From positions 1 through 27,426 of the forward strand of contig JAWDMO010000010.1 in the NCBI GenBank assembly GCA_046536535.1: a stretch of DNA of 27,426 nucleotides, in the 5' to 3' direction. The notes below the pieces were generated by a model. It did no database searches, had not been told where the DNA came from, and was given only the letters and a program-made list of their open reading frames with translations. Positions 14,139-23,045 of the stretch are shown piece by piece (positions within the stretch are counted from its first letter, which is position 1; every line of letters starts with the position of its first letter). This DNA is from Conexivisphaera sp046536535 (GTDB lineage: Archaea > Thermoproteota > Nitrososphaeria > Conexivisphaerales > Conexivisphaeraceae). Both the position numbers and the translations under genes were made by a program.

Positions 14139-15344
14139 TCATATACCGGGATACGCTGTCTCGCCGTGCTCGGAGAGGTCGAGCCCTATCGCCTCCTCGT
14201 GTCTCTTCACTGTGAAGCCCAGGGCGACGTCTATCAACTTGAAGAGCGCCAGCGAGACCGCGAATACGTAGGCGCCGACCGCGGCCACCCCGACGAGCTG
14301 CACGAGGAACTGGTGCACGCCGCCGTACAGGAGGCCCATGGCCCCCACGTCCGCGAAGATGCCCGTGGCGATTGCGCCCCACATGCCGCCCATTCCGTGT
14401 ATGGCCCAGACATCGAGCGAGTCGTCCAGGCGCATCCTGACCCTCAGGAGCGCGGCCCCATAGGTCACCAGGCCGGCGGACACGCCTATGGCCATCGCCG
14501 ACATGGGATCCACGTATCCGGCCGCCGGGGTCACCGCGACGAGGCCAGCCACGAGCCCCGCCATCGTGCCCAGCACGCTCGACTTCCCCCTCACGGCCCA
14601 GGTCACGATCATCCACGTGAGGCCGGCCGCGGCCGGGGCCAGGAACGTGTTGACGAATGCGAGGGACGCGAGCCCGTTCGCGGCCAGCGCGCTCCCCGCA
14701 TTGAACCCAAACCATCCGAACCAGAGGAGCGCCGCGCCCAGGACCACGAACGGCACGTTCTCGGGCTCTATCACGGATCCGTTGAAGTCGTGCCTGGAGC
14801 GGAGCACGAGCGCTGAGGCGAGCGCCGCCGTCCCGGCCGCCATGTGGACCACGGTGCCCCCTGCGAAGTCCAGGATCCCCAGCGAGTGCAGCCAGCCCCC
14901 GGAGCCCCACACCCAGTGGGCCACCGGATCGTAGACAAGCAGCGACCAGAGCGCTATGAAGAGGAGGAGCGGGCCGAACCTGACCCTCTCGGCGAACGCC
15001 CCTATTATCAGAGCTGGTGTGATCACCGCAAACATAGCCTGGAAGGCCATCTGGGCCAGCTGGGGCACGTCGGGTGCGTACGCGGCGTAGGGGGAGAACC
15101 ACACGCCGCGAAGGCCGAGCCACTGGAGCCCCCCTATGAGCGGGTTCCCGGGAGCGAAGGCGAGCGTATACCCTATGAGCGCCCAGAGGACCCCCACCAC
15201 CATTATGGAGCTGAAGCTCTGCATCATTATCGAGAGGACGTTCTTCTGTCTGACCATTCCGCCATAGAAGAACGCCACGCCCGGGGTCATCAGGAGGACG
15301 AGCGCGGCGGAGATCAGGACCCATGATGTGTCGCCCGCGTACAT
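14139..15344 (-). CDS. amt: Ammonium transporter
   Basis: The 401-aa membrane protein has about 11 transmembrane helices. Family residues are present: Asp159 in LDFAGG, the pore twin His167 (GTVVHMAAG) and His316 (AIHGMGGMWG), and the C-terminal GLDLSEHGETAY that contacts neighbouring subunits and PII. It forms trimeric channels for ammonium uptake. There is no cleavable signal peptide beyond the first helix. It is the first gene of an amt-glnK operon; a TATA box 28 nt before the ATG indicates a leaderless mRNA. Identification is firm. Confidence 0.96.
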   Translation of the reverse strand: MYAGDTSWVLISAALVLLMTPGVAFFYGGMVRQKNVLSIMMQSFSSIMVVGVLWALIGYTLAFAPGNPLIGGLQWLGLRGVWFSPYAAYAPDVPQLAQMAFQAMFAVITPALIIGAFAERVRFGPLLLFIALWSLLVYDPVAHWVWGSGGWLHSLGILDFAGGTVVHMAAGTAALASALVLRSRHDFNGSVIEPENVPFVVLGAALLWFGWFGFNAGSALAANGLASLAFVNTFLAPAAAGLTWMIVTWAVRGKSSVLGTMAGLVAGLVAVTPAAGYVDPMSAMAIGVSAGLVTYGAALLRVRMRLDDSLDVWAIHGMGGMWGAIATGIFADVGAMGLLYGGVHQFLVQLVGVAAVGAYVFAVSLALFKLIDVALGFTVKRHEEAIGLDLSEHGETAYPGI

Positions 15345-15367
15345 ACCGCCGATCCGCTTCGCACTAT

Positions 15368-15376
15368 CTATATAAC
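15368..15376 (-). promoter_or_regulatory. TATA box of the amt-glnK operon
   Basis: Minus-strand GTTATATAG is centred about 28 nt before the ATG at 15344. Confidence 0.65.
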
Positions 15377-15380
15377 TGTT

Positions 15381-15767
15381 TCCATGTCGTAGATGAATAT
15401 ATGGTGAGAAAAAATGTATATCAGGCTACAATTGTCCAGAGTTGACCCCCTGTCGGTACTAACGGGGATTCCATGTCCAAGCGTTACATCCATTTACTGC
15501 TGAAGGGTTCTGGGGAACGGAAAGCCCGTTCCTTCAGAGGATGGGAGGATGCCGGGAGCGCTACCCTGCTGTAGCTCACGACTGATGAGAGGTTCTTCGC
15601 ACAGTTGTACGGCTTTTCCTGTAGCTCTCTCCTGCTCCAGAATGCCCACAGCGCCGTTATCAAAGAGAAGTCCATGATGATTTGAACATATATTGCTTTT
15701 ATCAAATATATTTCAATTTTAGAGAGGATAGAGGAGCGAAATATCCCTTCCCCATCAAGGTGAACGC
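15381..15767. other. Gene-free region with an IS-end-like hairpin
   Basis: No convincing gene. A plus-strand block GGAACGG (15514-15520) / CCGTTCC (15526-15532), followed by TTCAGAGGATGGGAGGATG, resembles the terminal hairpin plus GGAGGATGTC end of IS200/IS605 elements; an alternative pairing is CTGAAGG (15500-15506) with CCTTCAG (15531-15537). A 73-codon minus-strand frame across 15484-15705 has no recognisable features. The rest is A/T-rich spacer between the MFS gene and the amt promoter. It may be a second IS relic. Confidence 0.35.
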
Positions 15768-17273
15768 TCAGGGGGAGATCTCCTCAAATCTCCTCCCGCG
15801 GGTCGCCGTCCTGTTTACGATTGCTATCACTGATGCCACGACGAGCCCCAGAGCTACGAGTACGAGGACCTCCACGCTCTTGGTGGATGTCGCCGCATCA
15901 GATGACAGTATGGCGGCCGTTAGATTCGCGACCAGCAGTGATCCGAAGAATCCGAAGTGGCCCACGCCGTCGGCCAGCGCGAACCCGGTTACCCGGGCCC
16001 TCGTAGGAAAGCTCTCCGCGGTCCACGTATATCCTATGGGCACCCACAGGTTCTCAGCGAACATCAGGATGGCGGCGCCGATGAACGCGAGCGGCAGATT
16101 CAGGCCAGCCATCCCCAGTACGACGGCGCCTACAATTGTCAGGGTCGCGCCTATAGGTATCCAGTAGAACCTCTCCGCGCTCTCTCCCAGGAGCCCGGCT
16201 ATTACTCCGCTCATGAGGAATCCGAACATCCCCACCGCCACTATCATGCCGGCCTCAGACGACGCGTATCCCACCTCCACGAGCAGCGTGGTGAGTATCC
16301 CGGCTATCGTGTAGATGGTCCAGTAGGCGAAGACCCACATCAGGGCCAGGAGTATCCACCTGACGGCATATGTCCTGTTGCCGAACACCGACCTAAGCGA
16401 TTCCCTGTAGCTGGGCTTCTCGAGAACAGCCGGATGTATGACCTGCGGGATGGGCGGCAGCCCGCCGATCCTCCTCCCGGCGACCTCCTCGAGGTGCGAG
16501 ATCACCCTCTCCGCGTCCTCCATTTTCCCGTGGGCTATGAGCCACCTGGGGCTCTCGGGAAGCTCCACCCTGAGGAGGAGCGCGGCAACGGACAGCAGCG
16601 CGCCTATGCCGAACACGAGCCTCCAACCATTCAGCGCGAACCATCCGGAGGCCCCCAGCGCGAATGGAAGGCCGTAGGGGAAGCGCGCTGGAGGTGTAGT
16701 GAGGAGTAGCCCCAGCCATATGCCCAGGAACGCGCCGATCGCCGAGAACACGAATATCCAGCTGGTGTGCCTGGCCCTGGAGTTGGTGGGCGCGACCTCG
16801 CTTATGTATGTGTTGACGACCGCTAGGTCCGCGCCTATGCCGAACCCGGTCACGAATCTGGCTATCAAGTAGGACGTGTAGTTGAACGCGAGCGCATTGA
16901 ATAGCGATCCCACGCCGGTTATCAGCATCGTGATCATGAGCATGTTCCTCCTCCCGATGCGATCAGATGTGGGGCCCAAGATCAGCGCACCCACTATGTA
17001 TCCCACGAGGTTCCATGCGACGACAGATGCCACCATCTCCCCGAACACCGGATTGGTGGGAGAAATACCGAAAATCTGGGATCCTGCCTGTATTATTGAC
17101 ACATTTATATTAAATATATCAAAGAATGTGAACAGGGATCCCATGCCCAATATTCCTAGGAATATATAGGCCATCCCCCAGACGGGTATCCTGTCGAGCC
17201 GTGCCAACAGCTGCCCCGCCTTCATGAGATATTCGGAGCCGGAGGAATCGGAGCCGGACGATCCGGATGACAT
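15768..17273 (-). CDS. MFS transporter, sugar/metabolite porter type
   Basis: The 501-aa protein has 12 predicted membrane helices. The loop between helices 2 and 3 carries SDRIGRR, the MFS motif A, and the end of helix 6 carries PESPRWL, the hallmark of the sugar porter/metabolite:H+ symporter families. A Ser/Gly-rich, likely disordered N-terminus (about 25 residues) precedes helix 1. Substrate cannot be assigned; sugars, aromatic acids or phosphate are all possible. The start ATG at 17273 is supported by a TATA box 28 nt upstream. It is a single-gene transcript with a symmetric candidate operator just upstream of its promoter. Confidence 0.88.
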   Translation of the reverse strand: MSSGSSGSDSSGSEYLMKAGQLLARLDRIPVWGMAYIFLGILGMGSLFTFFDIFNINVSIIQAGSQIFGISPTNPVFGEMVASVVAWNLVGYIVGALILGPTSDRIGRRNMLMITMLITGVGSLFNALAFNYTSYLIARFVTGFGIGADLAVVNTYISEVAPTNSRARHTSWIFVFSAIGAFLGIWLGLLLTTPPARFPYGLPFALGASGWFALNGWRLVFGIGALLSVAALLLRVELPESPRWLIAHGKMEDAERVISHLEEVAGRRIGGLPPIPQVIHPAVLEKPSYRESLRSVFGNRTYAVRWILLALMWVFAYWTIYTIAGILTTLLVEVGYASSEAGMIVAVGMFGFLMSGVIAGLLGESAERFYWIPIGATLTIVGAVVLGMAGLNLPLAFIGAAILMFAENLWVPIGYTWTAESFPTRARVTGFALADGVGHFGFFGSLLVANLTAAILSSDAATSTKSVEVLVLVALGLVVASVIAIVNRTATRGRRFEEISP

Positions 17274-17296
17274 TTACCGGACCCCGCGCTCATCTG

Positions 17297-17304
17297 TTTA
17301 TAAA
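17297..17304 (-). promoter_or_regulatory. TATA box of the MFS gene
   Basis: TTTATAAA is centred 27-28 nt before the ATG at 17273. Confidence 0.65.
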
Positions 17305-17312
17305 ATTTTGTC

Positions 17313-17328
17313 TTTAGTGCCCACTAAA
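17313..17328. promoter_or_regulatory. Candidate operator next to the MFS promoter
   Basis: TTTAGTG CC CACTAAA, a perfect 7-bp inverted repeat, lies 8 bp upstream of the TATA box, adjoining the BRE position. It could bind a dimeric activator or repressor. Confidence 0.45.
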
Positions 17329-17362
17329 TACCATTAGATACCATATTTATAGTATTTTCCAT

Positions 17363-18985
17363 TCACGCGGCATAGATGCCCTCCTCGACCACGCACCTCG
17401 ACCTGGAGAGGTTCATGAGCCTCTCCGTAAATAGAAGGCTGTAGACCGCGACGACTGCCCCGAACAGCAGCGATGCCCACGCGGCCCTGTGAAGATATCC
17501 CTGGCTCACGTAGATGTCGAGGAGCTTCATGAGCCCCACGTTGACCTCGAGGTTCCTCCCGGGCAGCAAGTTAATCCAGTACTCGCCCACCATCAGGCCT
17601 CCCCAGGCGCTGTTTATGGTGCTGGAGATTCCGAACACCAGATACGGGAGCGTCGCCGGCAGCACTATCCTGCGCAGCCTGTCCCAGAAGCCCAGCCGGT
17701 AGTTGTCCATCACCTCCCAGAACTCGACCGGGATCGATTGGACGCCCATCCAGAAGCTGAAGAACACGTAGTAGAACGTGCTCAGGAACCCCAGGATGAA
17801 GACGTAGATCTCCGCGCCGATGTCGCCCGGGAGCGCGTCCATGTAGGTGTACGTTGCCATGTATATCAGTGGGAAGTACGCCGGCGGGGGAAATGCGGCT
17901 ATCGTCTGCACCGCGGGTATCACGATCGCGCTGGCCCTCACATGTGTGGCGAGGTAGTAGCCGGCTAGCACCGAGATGGCGAAAGACGCGCCCGTTATTA
18001 TCGCGACGCGCCCGTAGTCCACCGCCAGTGCGTAGAGCATCGCGGGCGTGTCCGATAACAATTCAGACCATATCGCGGCGGGCACCGCCACGATCAGCCT
18101 GTAGGACGAGTAGACTATGTACCCGAGGATCGCGATGCCGATCGCGTAGCCCACCGCAAGCGTGAGGCGCGAGGCCCTCCTAGAGACTGACCGCACGGGG
18201 CGCGCCATGGGGGTCAGGATGGCCGACGATGCATACTTCGAGAGGCGCCTCATGGGCCTCGCGAGCGTCCCCCATGTGCTCGAGCCGCGCCTCAGGACCG
18301 GCCTCTCCCGGCGCCTTATCTGGGCGGCCGTGTCGAGCCCGTATCTGGCCACGGAGACCCTAGCGAAGTAGCGGAAGAGCGACATGAACCCCACGACGCC
18401 TATCCCTATAGCCAGGAGGGAGTAGTAGACCTCAACCATCCGCCCCATGGCCATGTAGCCGGCCAGGAGGGTCCCTATGCCGAAAGCCTGATATGTGTGC
18501 ACGCCGACAGAGAAGACCTCGCTTACCATTATGTAGAAGAGCCCATCGGCGAACGAGGGGAATAGGTTCGCCGCTATCCTGGGGATGGAGTACGGTATGT
18601 AAAGGCTTCCCATCTTCCTGAGGAACCCGAACCTATAGTTCTCGGTAACTTCCTCCAAGTCACGCGGAACGGTCTTGAACGCCTGGTATATCCCCACCCA
18701 GATGTTCCACACGACGGCGTCGAACACCAGGAAGTCGGCGGCCATCTCCACACCGATGGGGCCGCCTATCCCCGTGACGAAGATTATGAGGACGAGCGGG
18801 AAGAACCCTATCACCGGGACGGACTCCAGCACCGCTATGACCGGTATGTACGCGGACTCGAATCCCCTGCTCTTGAGCGAGGCGTACCCCAGGAGCCATC
18901 CAGTGACAACCGAGAGCCCCATCATCGCCAGCACGCGCGCGAAGGTGGCGAGGGCCGCTGCCGCGATGATCAGGCCCCCATACAT
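17363..18985 (-). CDS. ABC permease with two fused permease domains (NitT/TauT-like)
   Basis: The 540-aa protein holds two BPD_transp_1-type domains in one chain. Each has an EAA-type cytoplasmic loop: EVTENYRFGF (about 112-121), followed by a YIPYSIPRI segment, and EVMDNYRLGF with VLPATLPYL in the second half. About 12 membrane helices are predicted, with a basic linker (about 225-270) between the halves. The organisation equals a fused heterodimer of the nitrate/sulfonate/taurine uptake family. GGTGA stands 6 nt before the ATG, and the gene follows its ATPase by 2 nt. No substrate-binding protein is encoded nearby. Substrate unknown. Confidence 0.88.
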   Translation of the reverse strand: MYGGLIIAAAALATFARVLAMMGLSVVTGWLLGYASLKSRGFESAYIPVIAVLESVPVIGFFPLVLIIFVTGIGGPIGVEMAADFLVFDAVVWNIWVGIYQAFKTVPRDLEEVTENYRFGFLRKMGSLYIPYSIPRIAANLFPSFADGLFYIMVSEVFSVGVHTYQAFGIGTLLAGYMAMGRMVEVYYSLLAIGIGVVGFMSLFRYFARVSVARYGLDTAAQIRRRERPVLRRGSSTWGTLARPMRRLSKYASSAILTPMARPVRSVSRRASRLTLAVGYAIGIAILGYIVYSSYRLIVAVPAAIWSELLSDTPAMLYALAVDYGRVAIITGASFAISVLAGYYLATHVRASAIVIPAVQTIAAFPPPAYFPLIYMATYTYMDALPGDIGAEIYVFILGFLSTFYYVFFSFWMGVQSIPVEFWEVMDNYRLGFWDRLRRIVLPATLPYLVFGISSTINSAWGGLMVGEYWINLLPGRNLEVNVGLMKLLDIYVSQGYLHRAAWASLLFGAVVAVYSLLFTERLMNLSRSRCVVEEGIYAA

Positions 18986-18987
18986 GG

Positions 18988-19746
18988 CTACTCACCTATG
19001 GAGAGCATGGAGTATAACTTGTTCACATATTCGCTGAATATAGGATCGTACTGGTTTCTGGGCCTCTCGATCTCGACCATTATCTCCCCCACGATCCTAG
19101 CCGGGGACCCCCTCATAACGTAGACCCTGTCCGCCAGCTCCACGACCTCGTTCAGGTTGTGCGAGACCAGCACCACGGACTCCAGGGTCGTCTGCTCGTT
19201 GAATATCATAGCATATATCTCGCGCCTCAGCCTCTCCGCCGTCAGCTCATCCAAGTGCACGAACGGCTCATCCATCAGGAGCACATACGGATCGGCGGCG
19301 AGCGCCCTCGCTATGGCTACCCTCTGCCTCATCCCCCCGCTCATCTCCTTCGGATAGAGGCGCTCGAATCCCCTGAGGCCCACGACCTCCAGCATCCCCC
19401 TAGCCGTCTCGTCCATCTCCTCCCCCGACAAACCCTTCCCTATCAGGGCCAGCTTAACGTTGTCCAAGGCCGTCATCCATGGAAAGGTGGCTATCGATTG
19501 ATGTATCAGCGATATCTTCGGCGTCGGCTCCGTCACCTCCTCACCGTGCAGCATGACGCGGCCCTTGGACGGGCGCACGAACATCCCGAGGACCCTGAGG
19601 AGCGTCGACTTCCCGACGCCCGATGGCCCGACTATCGACACGAGCTCATCCTTGTGCGTCTCCACGTTCACATCTTCGAATATCACGCGCTGGCCCACCG
19701 AGAACGAGAGGTCCTGGCCCTGGAGCACCGGAGGGGGAGCGCCCAC
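18988..19746 (-). CDS. ABC transporter ATP-binding protein (NitT/TauT-like)
   Basis: The 252-aa ATPase has Walker A GPSGVGKST (40-48), Q-loop LIHQS (Gln83), signature MSGGMRQR (about 133-140), Walker B VLLMDEP and switch His in VSHNLNEV. The pattern of a short, single-domain protein with a C-terminal region after the H-loop fits the SsuB/TauB/NrtD group. It is the first gene of the pair with the fused permease. Start is a GTG at 19744-19746, 28 nt downstream of a TATA element nested in a palindrome. Confidence 0.9.
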   Translation of the reverse strand: MGAPPPVLQGQDLSFSVGQRVIFEDVNVETHKDELVSIVGPSGVGKSTLLRVLGMFVRPSKGRVMLHGEEVTEPTPKISLIHQSIATFPWMTALDNVKLALIGKGLSGEEMDETARGMLEVVGLRGFERLYPKEMSGGMRQRVAIARALAADPYVLLMDEPFVHLDELTAERLRREIYAMIFNEQTTLESVVLVSHNLNEVVELADRVYVMRGSPARIVGEIMVEIERPRNQYDPIFSEYVNKLYSMLSIGE

Positions 19747-19766
19747 ATCCGCGGCTGGACTGAGAT

Positions 19767-19783
19767 GGTAATTAATGATTACC
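19767..19783. promoter_or_regulatory. Palindrome enclosing the TATA element of the NitT/TauT-like operon
   Basis: GGTAAT TAATG ATTACC is a 6-bp inverted repeat with a 5-bp centre. Its core (minus-strand CATTAATTA) sits about 28 nt before the GTG at 19746, where the TATA box is expected. A factor bound here would block TBP, suggesting a repressor site. Confidence 0.5.
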
Positions 19784-19812
19784 GCGTGGATATGCTGTGA
19801 AATGCGCGGAGC

Positions 19813-20697
19813 TCAGGAGCGCTGGAGCGCCGCCTTCATCAGCTCCGCGACCTGTGAGGGCCTGTCGGCGACCGGGACGGATGCTGACTCGAATGCCTTT
19901 ATCTTGCTATCGGCGGTCCCCACGCCCATCGATATTATCGCGCCCGCGTGGCCCATCCTCTTGCCCGGCGGCGCGGTCCTCCCCGCTATGTACGCTACCG
20001 CGGGCTTCCCGAGCCCGCCGGACCTTATGAATGCGGCCGCGTCCTCCTCCATGCTCCCACCTATCTCCCCTATTATGACCACGCCCTTCGTCTCGGAGTC
20101 GTCCCTGAACATCCCCAGGACGTCCGCGAACGACATGCCGATTATTGGATCGCCGCCTATTCCGACGGCCGTGGAGACCCCGAGGCCCGTCTTGGAAAGG
20201 TGGTTGGCTATCTCGTACGTCAGTGTCCCGCTCCTGGAGACTATTCCGACCTTCCCCGGGGACGCGACCGATGCGGGTATTATGCCGACCTTCGCCCTCT
20301 GGCTGGGCGAGATGACGCCTGGACAGTTGGGGCCGACCACGCGCACGCCGTTGGCCCTCGCGAAGTTCACGGCGCGCAGCTCATCGTGGAGCGGTATGTG
20401 CTCGGTTATCACGACGACCTTCCTCATCCCGGCCTCGGTGGCCTCGTACAGCGCATCCGATGCGAACTTGGCCGGGACGAATATCACCGATGTGTCGGCG
20501 TCCCGGTGATCCCTCACGGCATCCCTCATCGAGTTGTAGACGGGGACGCCCTCGAACCTCGTCCCGCCCTTGCCCGGGGTCACCCCGGCGACCACCTTGG
20601 TCCCATACGCGAGCATCGACCTCGTGTGGAACGAGCCCTCCTTCCCGGTTATCCCCTGAACAATGACCTTCGTCCCTGAATCCGCGAGTATCGGCAT
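19813..20697 (-). CDS. sucD: Succinyl-CoA ligase (ADP-forming), alpha subunit
   Basis: The 294-aa protein shows the CoA-binding N-terminal domain (VIVQGITGKEGSFHT, about 11-25), the GPNCPGVI motif (about 122-129) and GKRMGHAGAI with the phosphorylated His near residue 246. Together with SucC it interconverts succinyl-CoA and succinate with ATP formation. The ATG lies 1 nt after the sucC stop, so the genes are co-transcribed. Length is normal. Related acyl-CoA synthetases share these motifs, but the standard gene order and sizes favour SucCD. Confidence 0.95.
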   Translation of the reverse strand: MPILADSGTKVIVQGITGKEGSFHTRSMLAYGTKVVAGVTPGKGGTRFEGVPVYNSMRDAVRDHRDADTSVIFVPAKFASDALYEATEAGMRKVVVITEHIPLHDELRAVNFARANGVRVVGPNCPGVISPSQRAKVGIIPASVASPGKVGIVSRSGTLTYEIANHLSKTGLGVSTAVGIGGDPIIGMSFADVLGMFRDDSETKGVVIIGEIGGSMEEDAAAFIRSGGLGKPAVAYIAGRTAPPGKRMGHAGAIISMGVGTADSKIKAFESASVPVADRPSQVAELMKAALQRS

Positions 20698-20698
20698 C

Positions 20699-21823
20699 TC
20701 ACATCGCCCCCGCTGCCCTCACGGCCGCCTGTGCGGCCTCGTCCATCTCCGTGTAATATGAGATCCCGGCCTTTTCCAGTATCCTTCTGCCCTCGTCCTC
20801 GTTCGTGCCCACGAGCCTGATCACGATCGGCTTCCTGGAGCTGGACGTGTTGAGCGCCTCGACCACGCCCGATGCCACCTCGTCGCACCTGGTTATCCCC
20901 CCGAGGATGTTCACGAATATTGCCCGCACGTCGGGGTCGGACAGCAGCAGCTTTGCCGCGTCATGCACAATGTTCCTCTCCGCGCCGCCTCCTATGTCCA
21001 AGAAGTCGGCCGGCTTCCCGCCGAACCTCTGGACCTCGTCCATCGTGGCCATTGTCAGCCCGGCGCCGTTTCCTATTATGCCGACATATCCGTCGAGCTT
21101 CACGTAGTTGAACTCATGCACCTCCTCCTCGCTCGGATCCCTCCCGAGGACTTCCTTCAACTCGGATATCACGGCGTCCGTGGCGTTATCGTCTATCGTG
21201 ACCTTGGCATCCACCGGGACTAGCTCGGATCCGCTCACGGCGAGCGGATTTATCTCCACGAGGTCCGCGCTATAATGCAACATCACGCCCTCGTGCATCC
21301 TCCTCAGGAGGTCCAAGACGCGGCCCACGGATGATTGATCGAGGCCCAGATTCTTGGCGACCTCCCTGGCGTGATACTCCTTGATTCCGATGAATGGATC
21401 GAACGGCGTCCGGTATATGTGCTCGGGGGACTCCCTGGCAACCTCCTCTATGTCAACTCCGCCCTTATCCGAGTGCAGGATCATGTACTTCCTCGAGGAT
21501 CTGTCGACCACTATGGAAAGGTACAGCTCGCGATCTATCTTCACATAGTCGGCCGCGAGCACCGCCGCCACCTTCTCCCCCTTTATCGTCATCCCCAGTA
21601 TCTCGTTCGCGTATTTGACAAACTCCTCGGCGTTCTTGGCGACCTTGACGCCGCCGGCCTTTCCCCTTCCGCCCACGAGTACCTGCGCCTTCAACACAAC
21701 GGGATATTTGACGGCGGATGCCGCGCGCCGGACGTCCTCCTGCGTCTTCAGGAGCGTCTGGCCGGGTATCTTTATGCCGGCCTTCGAGAACAGCGCCTTC
21801 CCCTCGTACTCATACAGCCTCAT
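20699..21823 (-). CDS. sucC: Succinyl-CoA ligase (ADP-forming), beta subunit
   Basis: The protein starts MRLYEYEGKALF, the classic SucC N-terminus, then the ATP-grasp domain (VVLKAQVLVGGRGKAGGV, about 42-59; EINPLAV near 190), and the C-terminal GYVGIIGNGAGLTMATMD and NILGGITRCD segments that contact the alpha subunit. I chose the ATG at 21823 rather than 21832 because it gives this canonical start and places the TATA box at 30 nt, consistent with a leaderless mRNA. Product 374 aa. Confidence 0.95.
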   Translation of the reverse strand: MRLYEYEGKALFSKAGIKIPGQTLLKTQEDVRRAASAVKYPVVLKAQVLVGGRGKAGGVKVAKNAEEFVKYANEILGMTIKGEKVAAVLAADYVKIDRELYLSIVVDRSSRKYMILHSDKGGVDIEEVARESPEHIYRTPFDPFIGIKEYHAREVAKNLGLDQSSVGRVLDLLRRMHEGVMLHYSADLVEINPLAVSGSELVPVDAKVTIDDNATDAVISELKEVLGRDPSEEEVHEFNYVKLDGYVGIIGNGAGLTMATMDEVQRFGGKPADFLDIGGGAERNIVHDAAKLLLSDPDVRAIFVNILGGITRCDEVASGVVEALNTSSSRKPIVIRLVGTNEDEGRRILEKAGISYYTEMDEAAQAAVRAAGAM

Positions 21824-21848
21824 GCTCCGCATGCCCTATCACTCGTAA

Positions 21849-21857
21849 TTTTTAAAA
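21849..21857 (-). promoter_or_regulatory. TATA box of sucCD
   Basis: Minus-strand TTTTAAAAA is centred about 30 nt before the ATG at 21823. Confidence 0.6.
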
Positions 21858-21881
21858 CTTCGCCGCGGAGCCCCGCCCCGG

Positions 21882-23045
21882 CTATTTAACGCGCTTCCTG
21901 TACGCCACGTATATGGAGAGATCGTATGCTATCTTTATGAACCCGCCCGCCCAGAGCGGGCCCCAATCGGCCCCGGAGGATATCAGGTATCCGGCGACGG
22001 GAGGACTTGCCGTGGAGCTTATCGTGCGGAACGTGTTGGTTAGAGCGTTGGCCCCGACCCTCTCATGGTCCTCGAAAAGCTCCGCCATCATGGACTGCCG
22101 CGTCGGGACGTCCATCTGGGAAGTACTCTGCCTCAGGAAGAGGAATGCCGCCGCCCATATTATGGTGCCGCCCACCGGGACGAGCAACAGGAACACGTTG
22201 GAGAGCAGGTGTGTGTAGACCATGGCGCGCAGGTTGCCCAGCCTGTCCGCGAGGACCGATGCCCCGTATATCGAGAGCGCGGTTATAACGTTCGCTATCG
22301 AGAATATCTCGCCGAGGCTCGCCAGCGATGCGTGATATGACGTGTAGAACCAGTAGGACAGCACGGACTGCGAGACGAATCCGCCCCCCAATGCATCGAT
22401 TGAGAAGAGCGCCGCGAGGTTCCGCACGTCGCGCAGGGCAATGGGCCTGAAGGACCTTATCCCAGGACGCGCGCCGGCGGCCGTGGGCTCCACCCCCCTG
22501 AGGCCGGCGTAGATCGTGAGCAGGATTGCGCCGGCGGCCGTGAGGCCCAGGAACGCCGTGCGCAGGGTAGCCGTGTCGACCGATAGATATGGGATCGCCG
22601 AGGAGAGGGCGCCGGCCGACGACGCGGCGTACCCCACCACGTTATATATGCCGAAGGCCCTGTTCCTCATACGCTGATCGACGAGCCTGGGAAGCACCCC
22701 GGCCTCTATGGACTGGAATGGACCGGCCTCCGTGCCGGTCGTGCTCACGTTGCTTGCCAAGAGCGCTATGTAGATCGCGGGCACCCAGTCGATGAGCGCC
22801 AGCGCCGCGCCCGATGCCGTCATGAGGGCCGCGAATATGAAAAGCGCCCTGCGCCTCCCGAGGCCGAGCCACGTGACGGCGAGGTTCGATGCGACGTTCC
22901 CGGCCGCTATCGCCATCAGCCCCAGCCCGACCATGACCGGGCCGAGCCCGATGCGCGCCATGTATATGGGGGCCAGTATGCTGATCATGCTCGAGAAGTA
23001 CACGCGCACGCCCTTCGCCGCATAGAGCCTGAGCTCCGACCTCAT
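21882..23045 (-). CDS. MFS transporter
   Basis: The 387-aa protein has about 11-12 predicted membrane helices and a basic LGRRRAL turn near residue 65, a weak MFS motif A position; other conserved residues are few, so it is assigned by topology and by general similarity to archaeal MFS efflux-type proteins. The start is the ATG at 23043-23045, which overlaps the TGA of the small upstream ORF (ATGA), arguing for coupled translation; the ATG at 23069 is inside that ORF. Substrate unknown. Confidence 0.8.
   Translation of the reverse strand: MRSELRLYAAKGVRVYFSSMISILAPIYMARIGLGPVMVGLGLMAIAAGNVASNLAVTWLGLGRRRALFIFAALMTASGAALALIDWVPAIYIALLASNVSTTGTEAGPFQSIEAGVLPRLVDQRMRNRAFGIYNVVGYAASSAGALSSAIPYLSVDTATLRTAFLGLTAAGAILLTIYAGLRGVEPTAAGARPGIRSFRPIALRDVRNLAALFSIDALGGGFVSQSVLSYWFYTSYHASLASLGEIFSIANVITALSIYGASVLADRLGNLRAMVYTHLLSNVFLLLVPVGGTIIWAAAFLFLRQSTSQMDVPTRQSMMAELFEDHERVGANALTNTFRTISSTASPPVAGYLISSGADWGPLWAGGFIKIAYDLSIYVAYRKRVK

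Noticed and set aside
14089..15326. Minus- and plus-strand open frames overlapping amt (411 and 216 codons)
   Set aside because: Arg/Gly-rich shadows of the amt gene, whose protein shows all family residues.
15484..15705. 73-codon minus-strand ORF as a gene
   Set aside because: No recognisable domain, no promoter at the expected distance, and it covers the hairpin resembling an IS end.
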